This document shows, piece after piece, positions 24,714 through 33,912 of a stretch of DNA of 64,000 nucleotides (within the stretch, counting starts at the first letter, position 1; each line of letters begins with the position of its first letter). Both the position numbers and the translations under genes were made by a program. The stretch is taken from the NCBI RefSeq assembly GCF_041379945.2, contig NZ_JBFTXJ020000006.1, forward strand, positions 208,251-272,250. The letters run 5' to 3'. The notes under the pieces are model-generated. The model did no database searches, was not told where the DNA came from, and was given only the letters and a program-made list of their open reading frames with translations. This DNA is from Aneurinibacillus sp. REN35. GTDB lineage: Bacteria; Bacillota; Bacilli; Aneurinibacillales; Aneurinibacillaceae.

Positions 24714-26375
24714 ATGAAGTATGGAAAGTATGGCAGAAAAACGATGGCAATTCTCTCAGCTCTCATGCTGACGACAGCAATTGGATTAACTGCATGCGGT
24801 GGCGGTGACAAAGCCCAGGAGACAGCGGGCAAACCGGAAAAAGCGCAGGAACAAAAAGGTGGCACACTCATTTTTGCTCGTGGCGGTGACTCGACGACGC
24901 TTGATCCGCAGAACACGACAGAAGGTGAAGCGACACGCGTAACGGAAAACATTTATGACACGCTTGTACAATATAAAGAAGACAGCACAGAAGTAGAACC
25001 GGCACTTGCGACCCAATGGGAGAGCAGTCCGGATGGAAAGACATGGACATTCACCCTTCGTGAAGGCGTTAAATTCCATGACGGTACAGAATTTGATGCA
25101 AATGCAGTTAAATTTAACTTTGATCGTATGATGGATACAAAAAATGAATACCATGTTGGTGGCAACTTCGATTACTTCACCAGCATGTTTACTGCCTTCA
25201 AAGGCGAGCCGGGTGCAGTAATTAAAGATGTGAAGGTGCTTGATAAAAACAAAGTGCAGTTTATCTTAAACGTACCGCAGGCGCCATTCCTCGCCAATAT
25301 TGCGATGCCATTCTTCGCGATTGAAAGCCCGGAGGCAATTAAAAAATACAAAGAAAAGATCAGCCAGCATCCCGTTGGCACAGGTCCGTTCAAATTCGTA
25401 GAGGGCGGCTGGAAACCAAACGATACCATCACGCTGGAGAAGAATCCTGAGTATTGGGAAGGCGAACCGAAGCTTGACAAGGTCATTTTTAAAGTTATTC
25501 CAGATAATACGGCTCGTCTAACCGCACTGAAGTCCGGCGAGGTAGATCTGATTGACGGCATGAATCCTTCTGATGCAGCGGCGGTGGAATCGGATAGCAA
25601 GCTGACATTGCATAAGCGTCCATCCAATAATGTAGGCTATCTCGCCTTTAACACGGAGAAGAAGCCGTTTGACAATCCAAAAGTGCGCCAAGCGCTGTCT
25701 ATGGCTGTAGATAAGCCGGGTCTCGTGAAAGCATTCTATGCGGGCCTTGGTGAAGCGGCGAAGAATCCGCTGCCGCCATCCATCTGGGGTCATAATGACG
25801 CCATTACGGATTATGAGTATAATCTGGAAAAGGCGAAGAAGCTGCTTGCAGAAGCCGGTTATCCAAACGGCTTTGAGACAGATTTCTGGGCAATGCCTGT
25901 ATCGCGTCCGTATATGCCACAGCCGCAAAAAATTGCTGAATCCATTCAAGCTGACTTTGCAAAAATCGGCGTAAAAACAAAGATCGTTTCTATGGAATGG
26001 GGTACGTATCTGAAGAAGACGAAGAACGGGGAGCATCCAATGGCTCTGCTTGGCTGGACCGGTGACAATGGAGACCCGGATAACTTCTTATATGTACTGC
26101 TCGATAAAGACAATGCCAAGCCGCCAGCAGCACAGAATATCTCACTCTACAAAAGCGATAAGGTGCATGATCTGTTGATCAAGGCACAGACAACACCAGA
26201 TCAAAAGGTACGCGAAGATTTGTATAAGCAAGCACAGCAAGTTATCCATGATGATGCGCCAATGGTGCCGCTGGTACATTCCACGCCAGTTCTCGCAAGC
26301 TCTAGCAAAGTAAAAGGGTATGTGCCGCACGCGACTGGTTCCGAGAAATTAAATGACGTAACCATGGAAAAATAG
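24714..26375 (+). CDS. Oligopeptide-binding lipoprotein, DppE/OppA type
   Basis: Solute-binding protein family 5, 553 residues, anchored as a lipoprotein: a signal peptide ends in the lipobox L-T-A-C near residue 28, followed by a Gly/Lys/Glu linker. The mature part has family marks G-G-T-L-I-F-A-R-G-G-D, L-A-T-Q-W-E-S-S-P-D-G-K-T-W-T-F and V-R-Q-A-L-S-M-A-V-D. It delivers peptides (or a related ligand) to the two permeases downstream. ATG 24714 follows AAGGGGGACAC. A terminator separates it from the permease genes, which often lets the binding protein be made in excess. Confidence 0.92.
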   Translation: MKYGKYGRKTMAILSALMLTTAIGLTACGGGDKAQETAGKPEKAQEQKGGTLIFARGGDSTTLDPQNTTEGEATRVTENIYDTLVQYKEDSTEVEPALATQWESSPDGKTWTFTLREGVKFHDGTEFDANAVKFNFDRMMDTKNEYHVGGNFDYFTSMFTAFKGEPGAVIKDVKVLDKNKVQFILNVPQAPFLANIAMPFFAIESPEAIKKYKEKISQHPVGTGPFKFVEGGWKPNDTITLEKNPEYWEGEPKLDKVIFKVIPDNTARLTALKSGEVDLIDGMNPSDAAAVESDSKLTLHKRPSNNVGYLAFNTEKKPFDNPKVRQALSMAVDKPGLVKAFYAGLGEAAKNPLPPSIWGHNDAITDYEYNLEKAKKLLAEAGYPNGFETDFWAMPVSRPYMPQPQKIAESIQADFAKIGVKTKIVSMEWGTYLKKTKNGEHPMALLGWTGDNGDPDNFLYVLLDKDNAKPPAAQNISLYKSDKVHDLLIKAQTTPDQKVREDLYKQAQQVIHDDAPMVPLVHSTPVLASSSKVKGYVPHATGSEKLNDVTMEK

Positions 26376-26400
26376 GTAGCGGATCATCACTGTTCACGGG

Positions 26401-26431
26401 GTGCATGCGGAAACCGCATGCACTTTTTTTT
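26401..26431 (+). terminator. Intra-operon terminator after the peptide-binding gene
   Basis: Perfect stem GTGCATGCGG / CCGCATGCAC with an AAA loop, then eight T, between the binding protein and permease genes. Confidence 0.9.
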
Positions 26432-26460
26432 CCGACTTCATAAGGCAGGTGAACTAACAC

Positions 26461-27465
26461 ATGTTTGCATACATTATTCGTCGGCTCCTGCAGCTTGTTC
26501 CCGTACTGATCGGTATGTCGCTTGTTGTATTTGCCATTATTCATGCCATTCCCGGCGATCCGGCACTCATGATTTTAGGCGAGCATGCGACCCCGGAAGC
26601 ATTGGAGGAACTTAGAGCCAAATTGCATCTGAACGAGCCGCTGTATAAACAGTACTTCTTTTATATGGCTGATATTATTCAAGGGAATCTTGGTGAGTCG
26701 CTTCGTACGAAGCAAGAAATTAGCATTGAAATTGGCGCCTATCTAACGGCTACGATTGAGCTTGCGATTGCCGCATTGATTTTTGCGATTGTTGTCGGTG
26801 TAAATGCGGGCATTATTGCCGCATGGAAGCGCGCTTCCTGGTTTGACTATATTGCGATGCTGATCGCGCTAGTTGGGGTCTCCATGCCGGTATTTTGGCT
26901 GGGCTTGATGGAGCAGTGGATTTTTGTTGATAAGCTGGATTTGCTCCCATCGACGGGACGTTTTAATCCGCGTGAGCCAATTGATGACATTACGGGCTTT
27001 TATGTAATGGATACGATCCTTCAAGGCAATTGGGCAGGCTTACAGGATGTTGTTCTTCATTTAATTCTCCCAAGCATTGCATTGGGTACAATTCCGATGG
27101 CGATCATTGCGCGTATGACGCGCTCTTCCATGCTTGAGGTGATGAAGTCAGATTATATCCGCACAGCTCGCGCGAAAGGGTTGCGCGAATTCTGGGTTGT
27201 GTATAAGCATGCGCTGCGCAATGCGTTCGCGCCTGTATTGACGGTCATCGGTCTTCAGCTTGGCTCGCTTTTGGGCGGAGCCATTCTTACGGAGACGATT
27301 TTTGGCTGGCCGGGTGTCGGCCGCTATATTAATGATGCGATTGCCTTCCGTGACTACCCTGTCGTTCAATCTGGGGTGCTGGTCGTTGCATTTCTATTCG
27401 TTATCATTAATTTAATTGTTGATATTTTGTACGCGTATATTGACCCGCGCATTCAATACAAGTAG
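26461..27465 (+). CDS. Peptide ABC transporter permease, DppB/OppB type
   Basis: Inner-membrane permease, 334 residues. The N-terminal helix M-F-A-Y-I-I-R-R-L-L-Q-L-V-P-V is the OppB start; about six membrane helices follow. The EAA loop that contacts the ATPases reads R-T-A-R-A-K-G-L-R-E near residue 238. Pairs with the DppC-type gene 11 bases downstream. Confidence 0.94.
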   Translation: MFAYIIRRLLQLVPVLIGMSLVVFAIIHAIPGDPALMILGEHATPEALEELRAKLHLNEPLYKQYFFYMADIIQGNLGESLRTKQEISIEIGAYLTATIELAIAALIFAIVVGVNAGIIAAWKRASWFDYIAMLIALVGVSMPVFWLGLMEQWIFVDKLDLLPSTGRFNPREPIDDITGFYVMDTILQGNWAGLQDVVLHLILPSIALGTIPMAIIARMTRSSMLEVMKSDYIRTARAKGLREFWVVYKHALRNAFAPVLTVIGLQLGSLLGGAILTETIFGWPGVGRYINDAIAFRDYPVVQSGVLVVAFLFVIINLIVDILYAYIDPRIQYK

Positions 27466-27476
27466 GGGGTGGCAGC

Positions 27477-28367
27477 ATGCAGACGACAGCGCAGGTAAAC
27501 ACCCAGGCTTCGGTAAAGGCTCGGCAGAGCTCGCCTTGGCGCGACGCCTGGTATCAGTTAAAAAAGCAGAAAACCGCCTTGGTCGGATTGTTTGTCATCC
27601 TGTTTTTTATCGTAGTGGGGCTATTGGCTCCTATTATTACAAGTCAACCATGGGATGGACAAAATCTAGCTGATAAGCTCAAGCCGCCGAGTGCGCAGCA
27701 TTGGTTTGGAACAGATGATTTAGGCCGCGATATTTTCACTCGCGTCGTATACGGTGCAAGAATCTCGCTGTGGGTTGGATTTTTCTCAGTAGTCGGCTCC
27801 ATTGTCGCAGGGACGGCTCTCGGACTGGTGGCAGGTTACTTCGGACGTTGGGTAGATACGATTATTTCCCGTCTGTTTGATATTATTTTGGCATTCCCAA
27901 GCATTCTATTGGCGATTGCGATTGTAACTATCCTCGGTCCGGGGCTCTCTAACGCTCTAATTGCCATTGCGATCATTAATGTACCGACATATGGGCGGCT
28001 TGTCCGCTCACGCGTGTTGAGTATTAAAGAAGAGGAGTATGTCACCGCAGCAAAAGTGCTGGGTATGTCACATGCACGCATCCTGTTCTCGCATATTTTG
28101 CCGAACAGTATGGCTCCGATTATTGTTCAAGGAACGCTTGGGGTTGCGACGGCTGTACTTGAAGCGGCGGCGCTTGGCTTCCTCGGTCTTGGTGCACAGG
28201 CACCGCAGCCGGAATGGGGCAAGATGATTTCAGATTCGCGTCAATACATTACAGCAGCCTATTGGACAGTCTTGTTTCCAGGGTTGGCTATTATGTTAAC
28301 CGTACTTGGCTTCAACCTGTTTGGTGATGGCCTTCGTGATGCACTTGATCCGAAGATGAAGCAATAA
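27477..28367 (+). CDS. Peptide ABC transporter permease, DppC/OppC type
   Basis: Second permease, 296 residues. A cytoplasmic N terminus precedes the first helix; F-G-T-D-D-L-G-R-D-I-F near residue 78 is the OppC hallmark and the EAA loop reads V-T-A-A-K-V-L-G-M-S near 190. GGGGGTGG precedes the ATG. Last gene of the peptide importer operon. Confidence 0.94.
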   Translation: MQTTAQVNTQASVKARQSSPWRDAWYQLKKQKTALVGLFVILFFIVVGLLAPIITSQPWDGQNLADKLKPPSAQHWFGTDDLGRDIFTRVVYGARISLWVGFFSVVGSIVAGTALGLVAGYFGRWVDTIISRLFDIILAFPSILLAIAIVTILGPGLSNALIAIAIINVPTYGRLVRSRVLSIKEEEYVTAAKVLGMSHARILFSHILPNSMAPIIVQGTLGVATAVLEAAALGFLGLGAQAPQPEWGKMISDSRQYITAAYWTVLFPGLAIMLTVLGFNLFGDGLRDALDPKMKQ

Positions 28368-28407
28368 ACGCACCCTGTTTATAAGTCAAAGTAGGATAGA
28401 GAAGGGA

Positions 28408-28445
28408 GAATCACGCGTCCATATGCTGCGCGTGATTCTTTTTTT
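28408..28445 (+). terminator. Terminator after the peptide transporter operon
   Basis: Perfect 10-bp stem GAATCACGCG / CGCGTGATTC, 11-base loop, seven T. Confidence 0.93.
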
Positions 28446-28636
28446 ACTTTAGACATCCTATAAAGCCTAAGAAAATATTAGTACCCCCATGCTTCTGAAA
28501 AACTGGTATGATTAATATATTATCCAAAAGTTCATTCGTACATAGTATGGAGAGAATAGAGCAAGTATAGAGGCATGTTCCGCTGGTTTCCTTCCAAGAG
28601 GGAATGTGTGATAGTGAATGAAGGAGGACGTTTCGG

Positions 28637-29713
28637 GTGTCAAACAAGCAAAAGATAGGCGTTATTTACGGAGGAAAGTCAAGTGAGCACGAGGTATCGA
28701 TTCATACCGCTCTCTCCGTAATAAACGCCGTAGATAAAGCGCGCTATGAAGTACTTCCCATCTATATTGATGTAGACGGACGATGGCTTACAGGAGCCTG
28801 GGTGGAACAGGAGATTACCCATGTAGATGCACTGCGTTTTACTCCGGCGACCCATGCGGCACCGGATGTGTTCACGCTCAAAGATATGGTTGAAGTTGTA
28901 TTTCCCGTTATCCATGGACCAAACGGGGAAGATGGAACATTACAGGGTTTTCTTGAATTGATCGACGTACCGTATGTTGGCTCCGGTGTGCTGGGCTCCT
29001 CTGTAGGTATGGATAAGGTAGCGATGAAAGAGGTATTCGGTAATGTAGGTTTGCCACAGGGCAAATATAAAAGCTATCTGCGAATTGATCTGGAGCAGAA
29101 GCTGGATGTCATATGCGATGAAATTGAAGCGGTGCTTGGACTTCCATGCTTTGTTAAGCCGGCTAACATGGGATCAAGTGTAGGCATTAGCAAAGCGAAG
29201 GACAGTGCGGGGCTTCGTGAAGCACTTCGTTTTGCGGCCCGGTTTGACCGAAAAGTGATCGTCGAAGAATTTATCTCCGGACGCGAGCTTGAAATCGGTG
29301 TGCTTGGCAATGATAAACCGGATACATCAATCGTTGGGGAAATCGTCTCAAGCAATGAGTTCTATGATTATGAAGCGAAATACAAAAGCGACGGAACAAG
29401 GCTTGATATTCCGGCGCATGTGCCGGAGAGCGTCGTAAGCCGGATGAAAGAGCTTGCGGTCAAAGCGTTTCTTGCGCTTGATTGCAGCGGCTTATCCCGG
29501 GTCGACTTTTTCTGGGATGAGACGGCCGATGAAGTATACATCAATGAGATCAATACAATGCCGGGCTTTACACCGTTCAGCATGTATCCGATGCTTTGGA
29601 AAGAAACAGGCGTACCATACGCAGAATTGATTGACCGCTTGATTGCATTTGGCATTGCGCGTTATGAAGAGAAGAAGGCCAATGAGCTTGTGGCTGAACA
29701 ATTTAATGATTAA
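28637..29713 (+). CDS. ddl: D-alanine--D-alanine ligase
   Basis: Ddl joins two D-alanines with ATP for peptidoglycan precursors. The 358 residues have the ATP-grasp order: Y-G-G-K-S-S-E-H-E-V-S near residue 10, H-G-P-N-G-E-D-G-T-L-Q-G near 93, C-F-V-K-P-A-N-M-G-S-S-V-G near 170, and the metal-binding end E-V-Y-I-N-E-I-N-T-M-P-G-F-T near 300. GTG 28637 follows AAGGAGGACG. It converges on murF, the enzyme that uses its product, a pairing that is common though usually head to tail. Confidence 0.95.
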   Translation: MSNKQKIGVIYGGKSSEHEVSIHTALSVINAVDKARYEVLPIYIDVDGRWLTGAWVEQEITHVDALRFTPATHAAPDVFTLKDMVEVVFPVIHGPNGEDGTLQGFLELIDVPYVGSGVLGSSVGMDKVAMKEVFGNVGLPQGKYKSYLRIDLEQKLDVICDEIEAVLGLPCFVKPANMGSSVGISKAKDSAGLREALRFAARFDRKVIVEEFISGRELEIGVLGNDKPDTSIVGEIVSSNEFYDYEAKYKSDGTRLDIPAHVPESVVSRMKELAVKAFLALDCSGLSRVDFFWDETADEVYINEINTMPGFTPFSMYPMLWKETGVPYAELIDRLIAFGIARYEEKKANELVAEQFND

Positions 29714-29757
29714 ATCTGCAATCATATAAAGACTACAATGGGTAAGCAGCCTAAAAT

Positions 29758-29793
29758 AAAAAATCCTGTTCACGTTTCTGAACAGGATTTTTT
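29758..29793 (+). terminator. Terminator after ddl
   Basis: AAAAAATCCTGTTCA pairs with TGAACAGGATTTTTT around a 6-base loop; it is nearly symmetric. Confidence 0.9.
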
Positions 29794-29947
29794 ATTTTGC
29801 AGGATGTTGCTTTGAAATCAATAAAGATACTTAAAACTAAGAGAACATGCATAGAAAGCAACGATTACCTTTTAAAATATCGTTTGTTCATACATAGCTG
29901 CTGCAGCTCGTCTTATATTTTCCATTATATTACATATAATAACATAA
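29794..29947. other. Intergenic A/T-rich stretch between ddl and murF
   Basis: Lies between the ddl terminator and a minus-strand hairpin. No convincing gene, promoter or repeat is seen. Confidence 0.6.
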
Positions 29948-29979
29948 ATTAAAAGAGCCGCCCATATAGAGCGGCCCTC
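29948..29979 (-). terminator. Terminator after murF
   Basis: On the minus strand GAGGGCCGC / GCGGCTC pair around a 9-base loop, followed by TTTTAATTT. Confidence 0.65.
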
Positions 29980-30040
29980 AGGTTGCCGAGATTTTCTCAA
30001 CAGCTTGCGAAACAAAAAGCATTCAAGCTGTCTAATAATT

Positions 30041-31426
30041 TTAGGATAAATTCTCAAGCAATGTCTCAAGCTCCATCCCGCGCGATGCTTTAAGCAAAAG
30101 AGCGTAATCTGCGCTTGTAAAGGCTGCAAGGTATGCGCCAGCCTCTTCCTTGCTGGCAAAATATTTGGCTGCGGGTCCATACCCTTCCGCAAGGTGCTTG
30201 GCGTCCTGTCCGATCGCCACCAGCTCAAATTCCGCGCCCAACTCCCGAAGTTCTTCTCCGACCTCGCGATGATACGCTGCGCTTTGCGCGCCCAGCTCAT
30301 ACATATCACCGAGCACCAATACTTTCTTTCGCTCCGGATAAATAGAGAGAAACGTCTGCACTGAAGCAATCATCGAGGTCGGGCTTGCATTATAGGCGTC
30401 ATTGATGACCAGCAGTCCGTTTGCTCCATCCACTCGCTCAAAGCGCATCGTAGAGATGGAGAGCGTTGCCAGTCGTTCGACGATTTCTTCGTTTGGAATG
30501 CCGAGGTGTTTGGCGATGAAGATGCACGGCAGCGCATTGGAGATATTATGCTCTCCAAACAGCGGCATGAAGCAGCGGAACTGTTCGCCGTCGCCTGTCG
30601 TTACGACAAAGCGGCTACCGTTCTCGTCAAAAACAATATCTGATGCCGTAATATCAGCGCCACGAGCTTCTTCGCCCTCATGATGTACATGATAGAAGTA
30701 AGTTTTTGCGGGATTAAGAGGTGCCAGATTAGCCACCAGCTCGTTATCCTGATTTAAACAAGCAAATCCGTCAGGATGAGTATGACCAAGAATTTCGCCT
30801 TTGGCTTGTGCAATCATTTCTTTGGAATCAAAAAACTCCATATGGGCATCATTTACATTTGTGATGACACTGAAAGTGGGACGTGCCATACCGGCTAAGA
30901 AATCAATTTCGCCTGCATGGTTCATACCAAGCTCAAGCACAGCCACCTCCGTCTCCGGCGCAATCTGTAGAAGCGAGAGCGGCACGCCAAGGTGATTATT
31001 AAAGTTTTTGTATGTCTTGTATACATTCTTTTGCCCCGACAGCAGATGAGCCAGTATATCCTTTGTTGTTGTCTTTCCGTTGCTGCCAGTGATGGCCACA
31101 ATCGGAAGTGAGAGGCGATTGCGATACATGCGCGCAATTTGCTGGAATGCTTTTTCTGTATCATCCACCAAAATGAGCGCAAATTCTGCGTTGACCCCTG
31201 CGGCTCGCGCTTTTGCTTCATCAGATACGAATGCCGCTTTGGCGCCCATCTCCGCTGCCTTCTGTAAGAAATCATGTCCGTCCCGTACACCGCCGGTCAG
31301 GGCTACGAACAGTGAGTTGACCTCAAGCTGTCTTGAATCGAAATGTACGGAGGTAATCTCCGATTGTTTATCTCCCTGTAGCAGGGTTCCTTCTGTAATC
31401 TCTACAATTTCTTGCACGGTAAACAT
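30041..31426 (-). CDS. murF: UDP-MurNAc-tripeptide--D-Ala-D-Ala ligase
   Basis: MurF adds D-Ala-D-Ala to the cytoplasmic peptidoglycan precursor. The 461 residues show the three Mur ligase domains: an N-terminal UDP-binding part, a central ATPase with P-loop G-S-N-G-K-T-T-T-K near residue 113, and L-N-H-A-G-E-I near 170 with the metal-binding N-D-A-H-M-E-F downstream, then a C-terminal domain with N-D-A-Y-N-A-S-P near 350. Start at 31426 after GGGGAGGAC. Divergent from rpsU. Confidence 0.95.
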   Translation of the reverse strand: MFTVQEIVEITEGTLLQGDKQSEITSVHFDSRQLEVNSLFVALTGGVRDGHDFLQKAAEMGAKAAFVSDEAKARAAGVNAEFALILVDDTEKAFQQIARMYRNRLSLPIVAITGSNGKTTTKDILAHLLSGQKNVYKTYKNFNNHLGVPLSLLQIAPETEVAVLELGMNHAGEIDFLAGMARPTFSVITNVNDAHMEFFDSKEMIAQAKGEILGHTHPDGFACLNQDNELVANLAPLNPAKTYFYHVHHEGEEARGADITASDIVFDENGSRFVVTTGDGEQFRCFMPLFGEHNISNALPCIFIAKHLGIPNEEIVERLATLSISTMRFERVDGANGLLVINDAYNASPTSMIASVQTFLSIYPERKKVLVLGDMYELGAQSAAYHREVGEELRELGAEFELVAIGQDAKHLAEGYGPAAKYFASKEEAGAYLAAFTSADYALLLKASRGMELETLLENLS

Positions 31427-31549
31427 ACAGGATGTCCTCCCCGTTTTTGCTTTTTATCCATCTCCATTACTTATTATAACGCGATTTTGCCTCAAGCAGA
31501 TGCCTCCATATTCCTGTTCCGCAAAAACCAAAAAAATGGACATCTGAGG

Positions 31550-31578
31550 TTGACCTGCCTATCCCTGTATAATATAAT
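31550..31578 (+). promoter_or_regulatory. SigA promoter for rpsU-yqeY
   Basis: TTGACC (31550-31555), 17-base spacer, TATAAT (31573-31578), 77 bases before the rpsU ATG. Confidence 0.8.
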
Positions 31579-31654
31579 GTTGTTTGACGACTTTATAGAG
31601 ATATCTTTCTGTTGCAGTCGTCACCCACGGTTAAGGCGGAGGGAGGGGAAACAA

Positions 31655-31828
31655 ATGGCAGAAATTCGTGTACGTAAAAATGAGTCGTTAGACCAAGCGC
31701 TACGTCGATTCAAGCGTGAAACAGGTAAAGATGGCGTTCTTGCTGAAGTTAAAAAGCGCAGACACTATGAGAAGCCTAGTATTAAACGCAAGAAGAAGTC
31801 AGAGGCAGCGCGTAAACGTAAGTATTAG
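31655..31828 (+). CDS. rpsU: 30S ribosomal protein S21
   Basis: A 57-residue basic protein of the small ribosomal subunit. It starts [20 protein letters not shown] and ends in a Lys/Arg tail, the usual S21 form. ATG 31655 has GGAGGGGAA nine bases ahead. It is followed within 14 bases by yqeY, as in other Bacillales. Confidence 0.97.
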   Translation: MAEIRVRKNESLDQALRRFKRETGKDGVLAEVKKRRHYEKPSIKRKKKSEAARKRKY

Positions 31829-31841
31829 GAGGAATAGTTTA

Positions 31842-32285
31842 ATGAGACTCGTCGAACGTCTTACCCATGATATGAAGCAAGCGATGAGAGATAAAGACAA
31901 GCTCAAACTTTCCGTAATCCGTATGGTGAAATCTTCCGTCAAAAATGAAGAGATTAACCAGGGTAAAGAACTGTCTGACGACGAAGTGCTTACTGTCTTG
32001 ACTCGTGAGCTGAAGCAAAGACGCGATTCCCTCCAAGAATTCGAAAAAGCTGGTCGTGAAGACCTCGCAGAATCCACACGAGCTGAAATTAATGTACTTA
32101 TGGAATATATGCCTGAGCAATTAAATGAAGAAGAGGTCCGCAAGCTGGTTAGCGAAGCGATTCAGCAGACCGGTGCATCTTCGAAGAAGGACATGGGAAA
32201 AGTCATGGGCGTGCTAATGCCGAAAGTCAAAGGCCGCGCTGACGGTGCCTTGGTCAACAAGGTTGTTCAGGAGTCGTTATCATAA
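31842..32285 (+). CDS. yqeY: GatB/YqeY domain protein
   Basis: A 147-residue protein of the YqeY family, related to the tRNA-binding tail of amidotransferase subunit GatB. Marks: R-L-T-H-D-M-K-Q-A-M-R-x-K-D-K near the start, Y-M-P-E-Q-L mid-protein, and the C-terminal G-K-V-M-G-V-L-M-P-K-V-K-G-R-A-D-G. Exact role unsettled. ATG 31842 follows TAGGAGGAA. In B. subtilis yqeZ and floA come next (recalled); here the next gene is yqfC. Confidence 0.93.
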   Translation: MRLVERLTHDMKQAMRDKDKLKLSVIRMVKSSVKNEEINQGKELSDDEVLTVLTRELKQRRDSLQEFEKAGREDLAESTRAEINVLMEYMPEQLNEEEVRKLVSEAIQQTGASSKKDMGKVMGVLMPKVKGRADGALVNKVVQESLS

Positions 32286-32295
32286 GGTATACATG

Positions 32296-32326
32296 AAGCC
32301 CCACCTGCATGCAGGTGGGGCTTTTT
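32296..32326 (+). terminator. Terminator after yqeY
   Basis: Perfect stem AAGCCCCACCTGC / GCAGGTGGGGCTT with a 2-base centre, then five T. Confidence 0.93.
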
Positions 32327-32338
32327 GCGTTTTCTCCT

Positions 32339-32367
32339 TCATAAATCCCCTGCAAGCTGCATAACGT
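32339..32367 (+). promoter_or_regulatory. Candidate SigE promoter for yqfC-yqfD
   Basis: TCATAAA (32339-32345), 14-base spacer, CATAACGT (32360-32367). It resembles the SigE form (ATA at -35, CATA at -10) and yqfC-yqfD are mother-cell genes in B. subtilis. Confidence 0.4.
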
Positions 32368-32424
32368 GAAGATAGAGAGTCTGCATGATTTGCGGGCGCT
32401 CCGATGCAGAGAGGGGGCATACGC

Positions 32425-32706
32425 GTGAAGAAATGGAACGAAAAATGGCGGCGGTTCACTACCGGCGTACTTGATATGCCGCAGGACTTAACGATGGAGA
32501 TGCCCCGGATTACGATGATTGGTCAACTGCAGATGTATATTGAAAACCATCGCGGAGTCCTATGGTTTAGCAATCAGGAACTCCGTTTGCTTTTAACGAA
32601 AGGTCAACTGCTGATCCGGGGACAGAATTTGGTCATTCGCGCGATTTTACCTGAGGAAGTGCTTGTGGAGGGCATTGTAGATCAAGTCGTATTTTTGGAC
32701 CAATAG
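32425..32706 (+). CDS. yqfC: Sporulation protein YqfC
   Basis: A 93-residue YabP/YqfC-family protein made in the mother cell during sporulation; molecular role unknown. Marks: D-L-T-M-E-M-P-R-I-T-M-I-G near residue 22 and the N-H-R-G-V-L-W-F-S segment. GTG 32425 follows GAGGGGG. It is 15 bases from yqfD; the two genes are a conserved pair. Confidence 0.92.
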   Translation: MKKWNEKWRRFTTGVLDMPQDLTMEMPRITMIGQLQMYIENHRGVLWFSNQELRLLLTKGQLLIRGQNLVIRAILPEEVLVEGIVDQVVFLDQ

Positions 32707-32721
32707 AGAGGGGAGACGGCT

Positions 32722-33906
32722 ATGAAGCACGGGGAAAACTGGTTTCGAGGCTATCTTGTCCTGCGTGTGCGAGGCAAGCGTATCGAACGTTTTTTAAACC
32801 GAATCGTAGGACAAGGTATACTGATATGGGACATCCGGCGAAATGGAGAAGAGGCCTATTTGAGTCTGCCGCTTGAATCCTTCTACAGTTTGAAGCCATT
32901 CTTAAAAGAAACCGGCTGCCGCAGTCGTATTATTGAACGGGTCGGCCTTCCCTTTATTTTGCAAAAAATGTGGACGCGCTCTATGTTTGCTGTAGGTATT
33001 ATCGCTTTCTTCATCGGTATGTATTTCCTTGCGAATGTAATTTGGAGTGTGGAGGTTATCGGCAATGAGAAGGTTCCTGCATACCAGATCAAGCAGGCTG
33101 CCGAGGGAGCGGGTGTAAGACAGGGAGCACTGATTTTCCGTCTTCCTGAAGTGGAAGAGATGCAGCGTCAATTGATGGAGCGCATTCCGCAGGCTTCTTG
33201 GATCGGATTTGAAGTGAAAGGAACGACAGCCATTATTCGTGTTGTAGAAAAGGTCATCCCCGAGAAAAAAGAGACACCGGGACCACGGCATATCGTTGCG
33301 ACGAAAAAGGCGGTTATTCATTCCATCTTTGCAGAGCGGGGACGTCCTGCTGTACGGATCAACGATTGGGTCAAGCCTGGCGATATTCTCATCTCCGGTG
33401 CACTTGGAAATGAGGAGCAGACCGTGCTGGTCCCTGCTACGGGAAGAGTGGAAGGAGAGACATGGTACGAATCAACAGTGAGCGTACCGCTTAAACAGAA
33501 AAGACCTGTATTAACCGGTGAGAGTTATACGAACCGCTATGTGCTTCTTGGAGGCTATGCGCTCAAAATCCAGGGTTTTACCGCAGAGCCATACGCGCAA
33601 GAGATAAAAACAGAAGAGGCAGGCTGGCTTACGATTGGCAATCTATCGCTTCCAATGGGTATGAAAAAAGAAGTAGTGCGGCAGAATGAATGGATCAACA
33701 TCACATTGAGCGAGAGGGAAGCGATTGAGATTGGGAAAAAATATGCTCGTGAAAATTTGGTGAAGCAAGTAAAGCAAGGCGGATACGTAAAGACGGAAAA
33801 AGTTTTGCACGCGAAGCAAGAGAATGGTAAAGTTTATATGAACATTCATTTTGTTGTAGTGGAAGATATTGCAGCTGAGCAGCCTATTACTTATGAAGGA
33901 GAATGA
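32722..33906 (+). CDS. yqfD: Sporulation protein YqfD
   Basis: A 394-residue protein of the YqfD/SpoIV family needed for spore formation. A cytoplasmic part of about 90 residues precedes one membrane helix ([18 protein letters not shown] at ~90-108); most of the protein lies outside, starting [11 protein letters not shown]. The N terminus [12 protein letters not shown] fits the family. AGAGGGGAG precedes the ATG. Precedes phoH as in other spore formers. Confidence 0.93.
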   Translation: MKHGENWFRGYLVLRVRGKRIERFLNRIVGQGILIWDIRRNGEEAYLSLPLESFYSLKPFLKETGCRSRIIERVGLPFILQKMWTRSMFAVGIIAFFIGMYFLANVIWSVEVIGNEKVPAYQIKQAAEGAGVRQGALIFRLPEVEEMQRQLMERIPQASWIGFEVKGTTAIIRVVEKVIPEKKETPGPRHIVATKKAVIHSIFAERGRPAVRINDWVKPGDILISGALGNEEQTVLVPATGRVEGETWYESTVSVPLKQKRPVLTGESYTNRYVLLGGYALKIQGFTAEPYAQEIKTEEAGWLTIGNLSLPMGMKKEVVRQNEWINITLSEREAIEIGKKYARENLVKQVKQGGYVKTEKVLHAKQENGKVYMNIHFVVVEDIAAEQPITYEGE

Positions 33907-33912
33907 GATCTT

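Noticed and set aside
29872..30369. A 165-residue minus-strand frame at the end of murF
   Set aside because: Mostly overlaps murF in another frame on the same strand and lacks a ribosome site.
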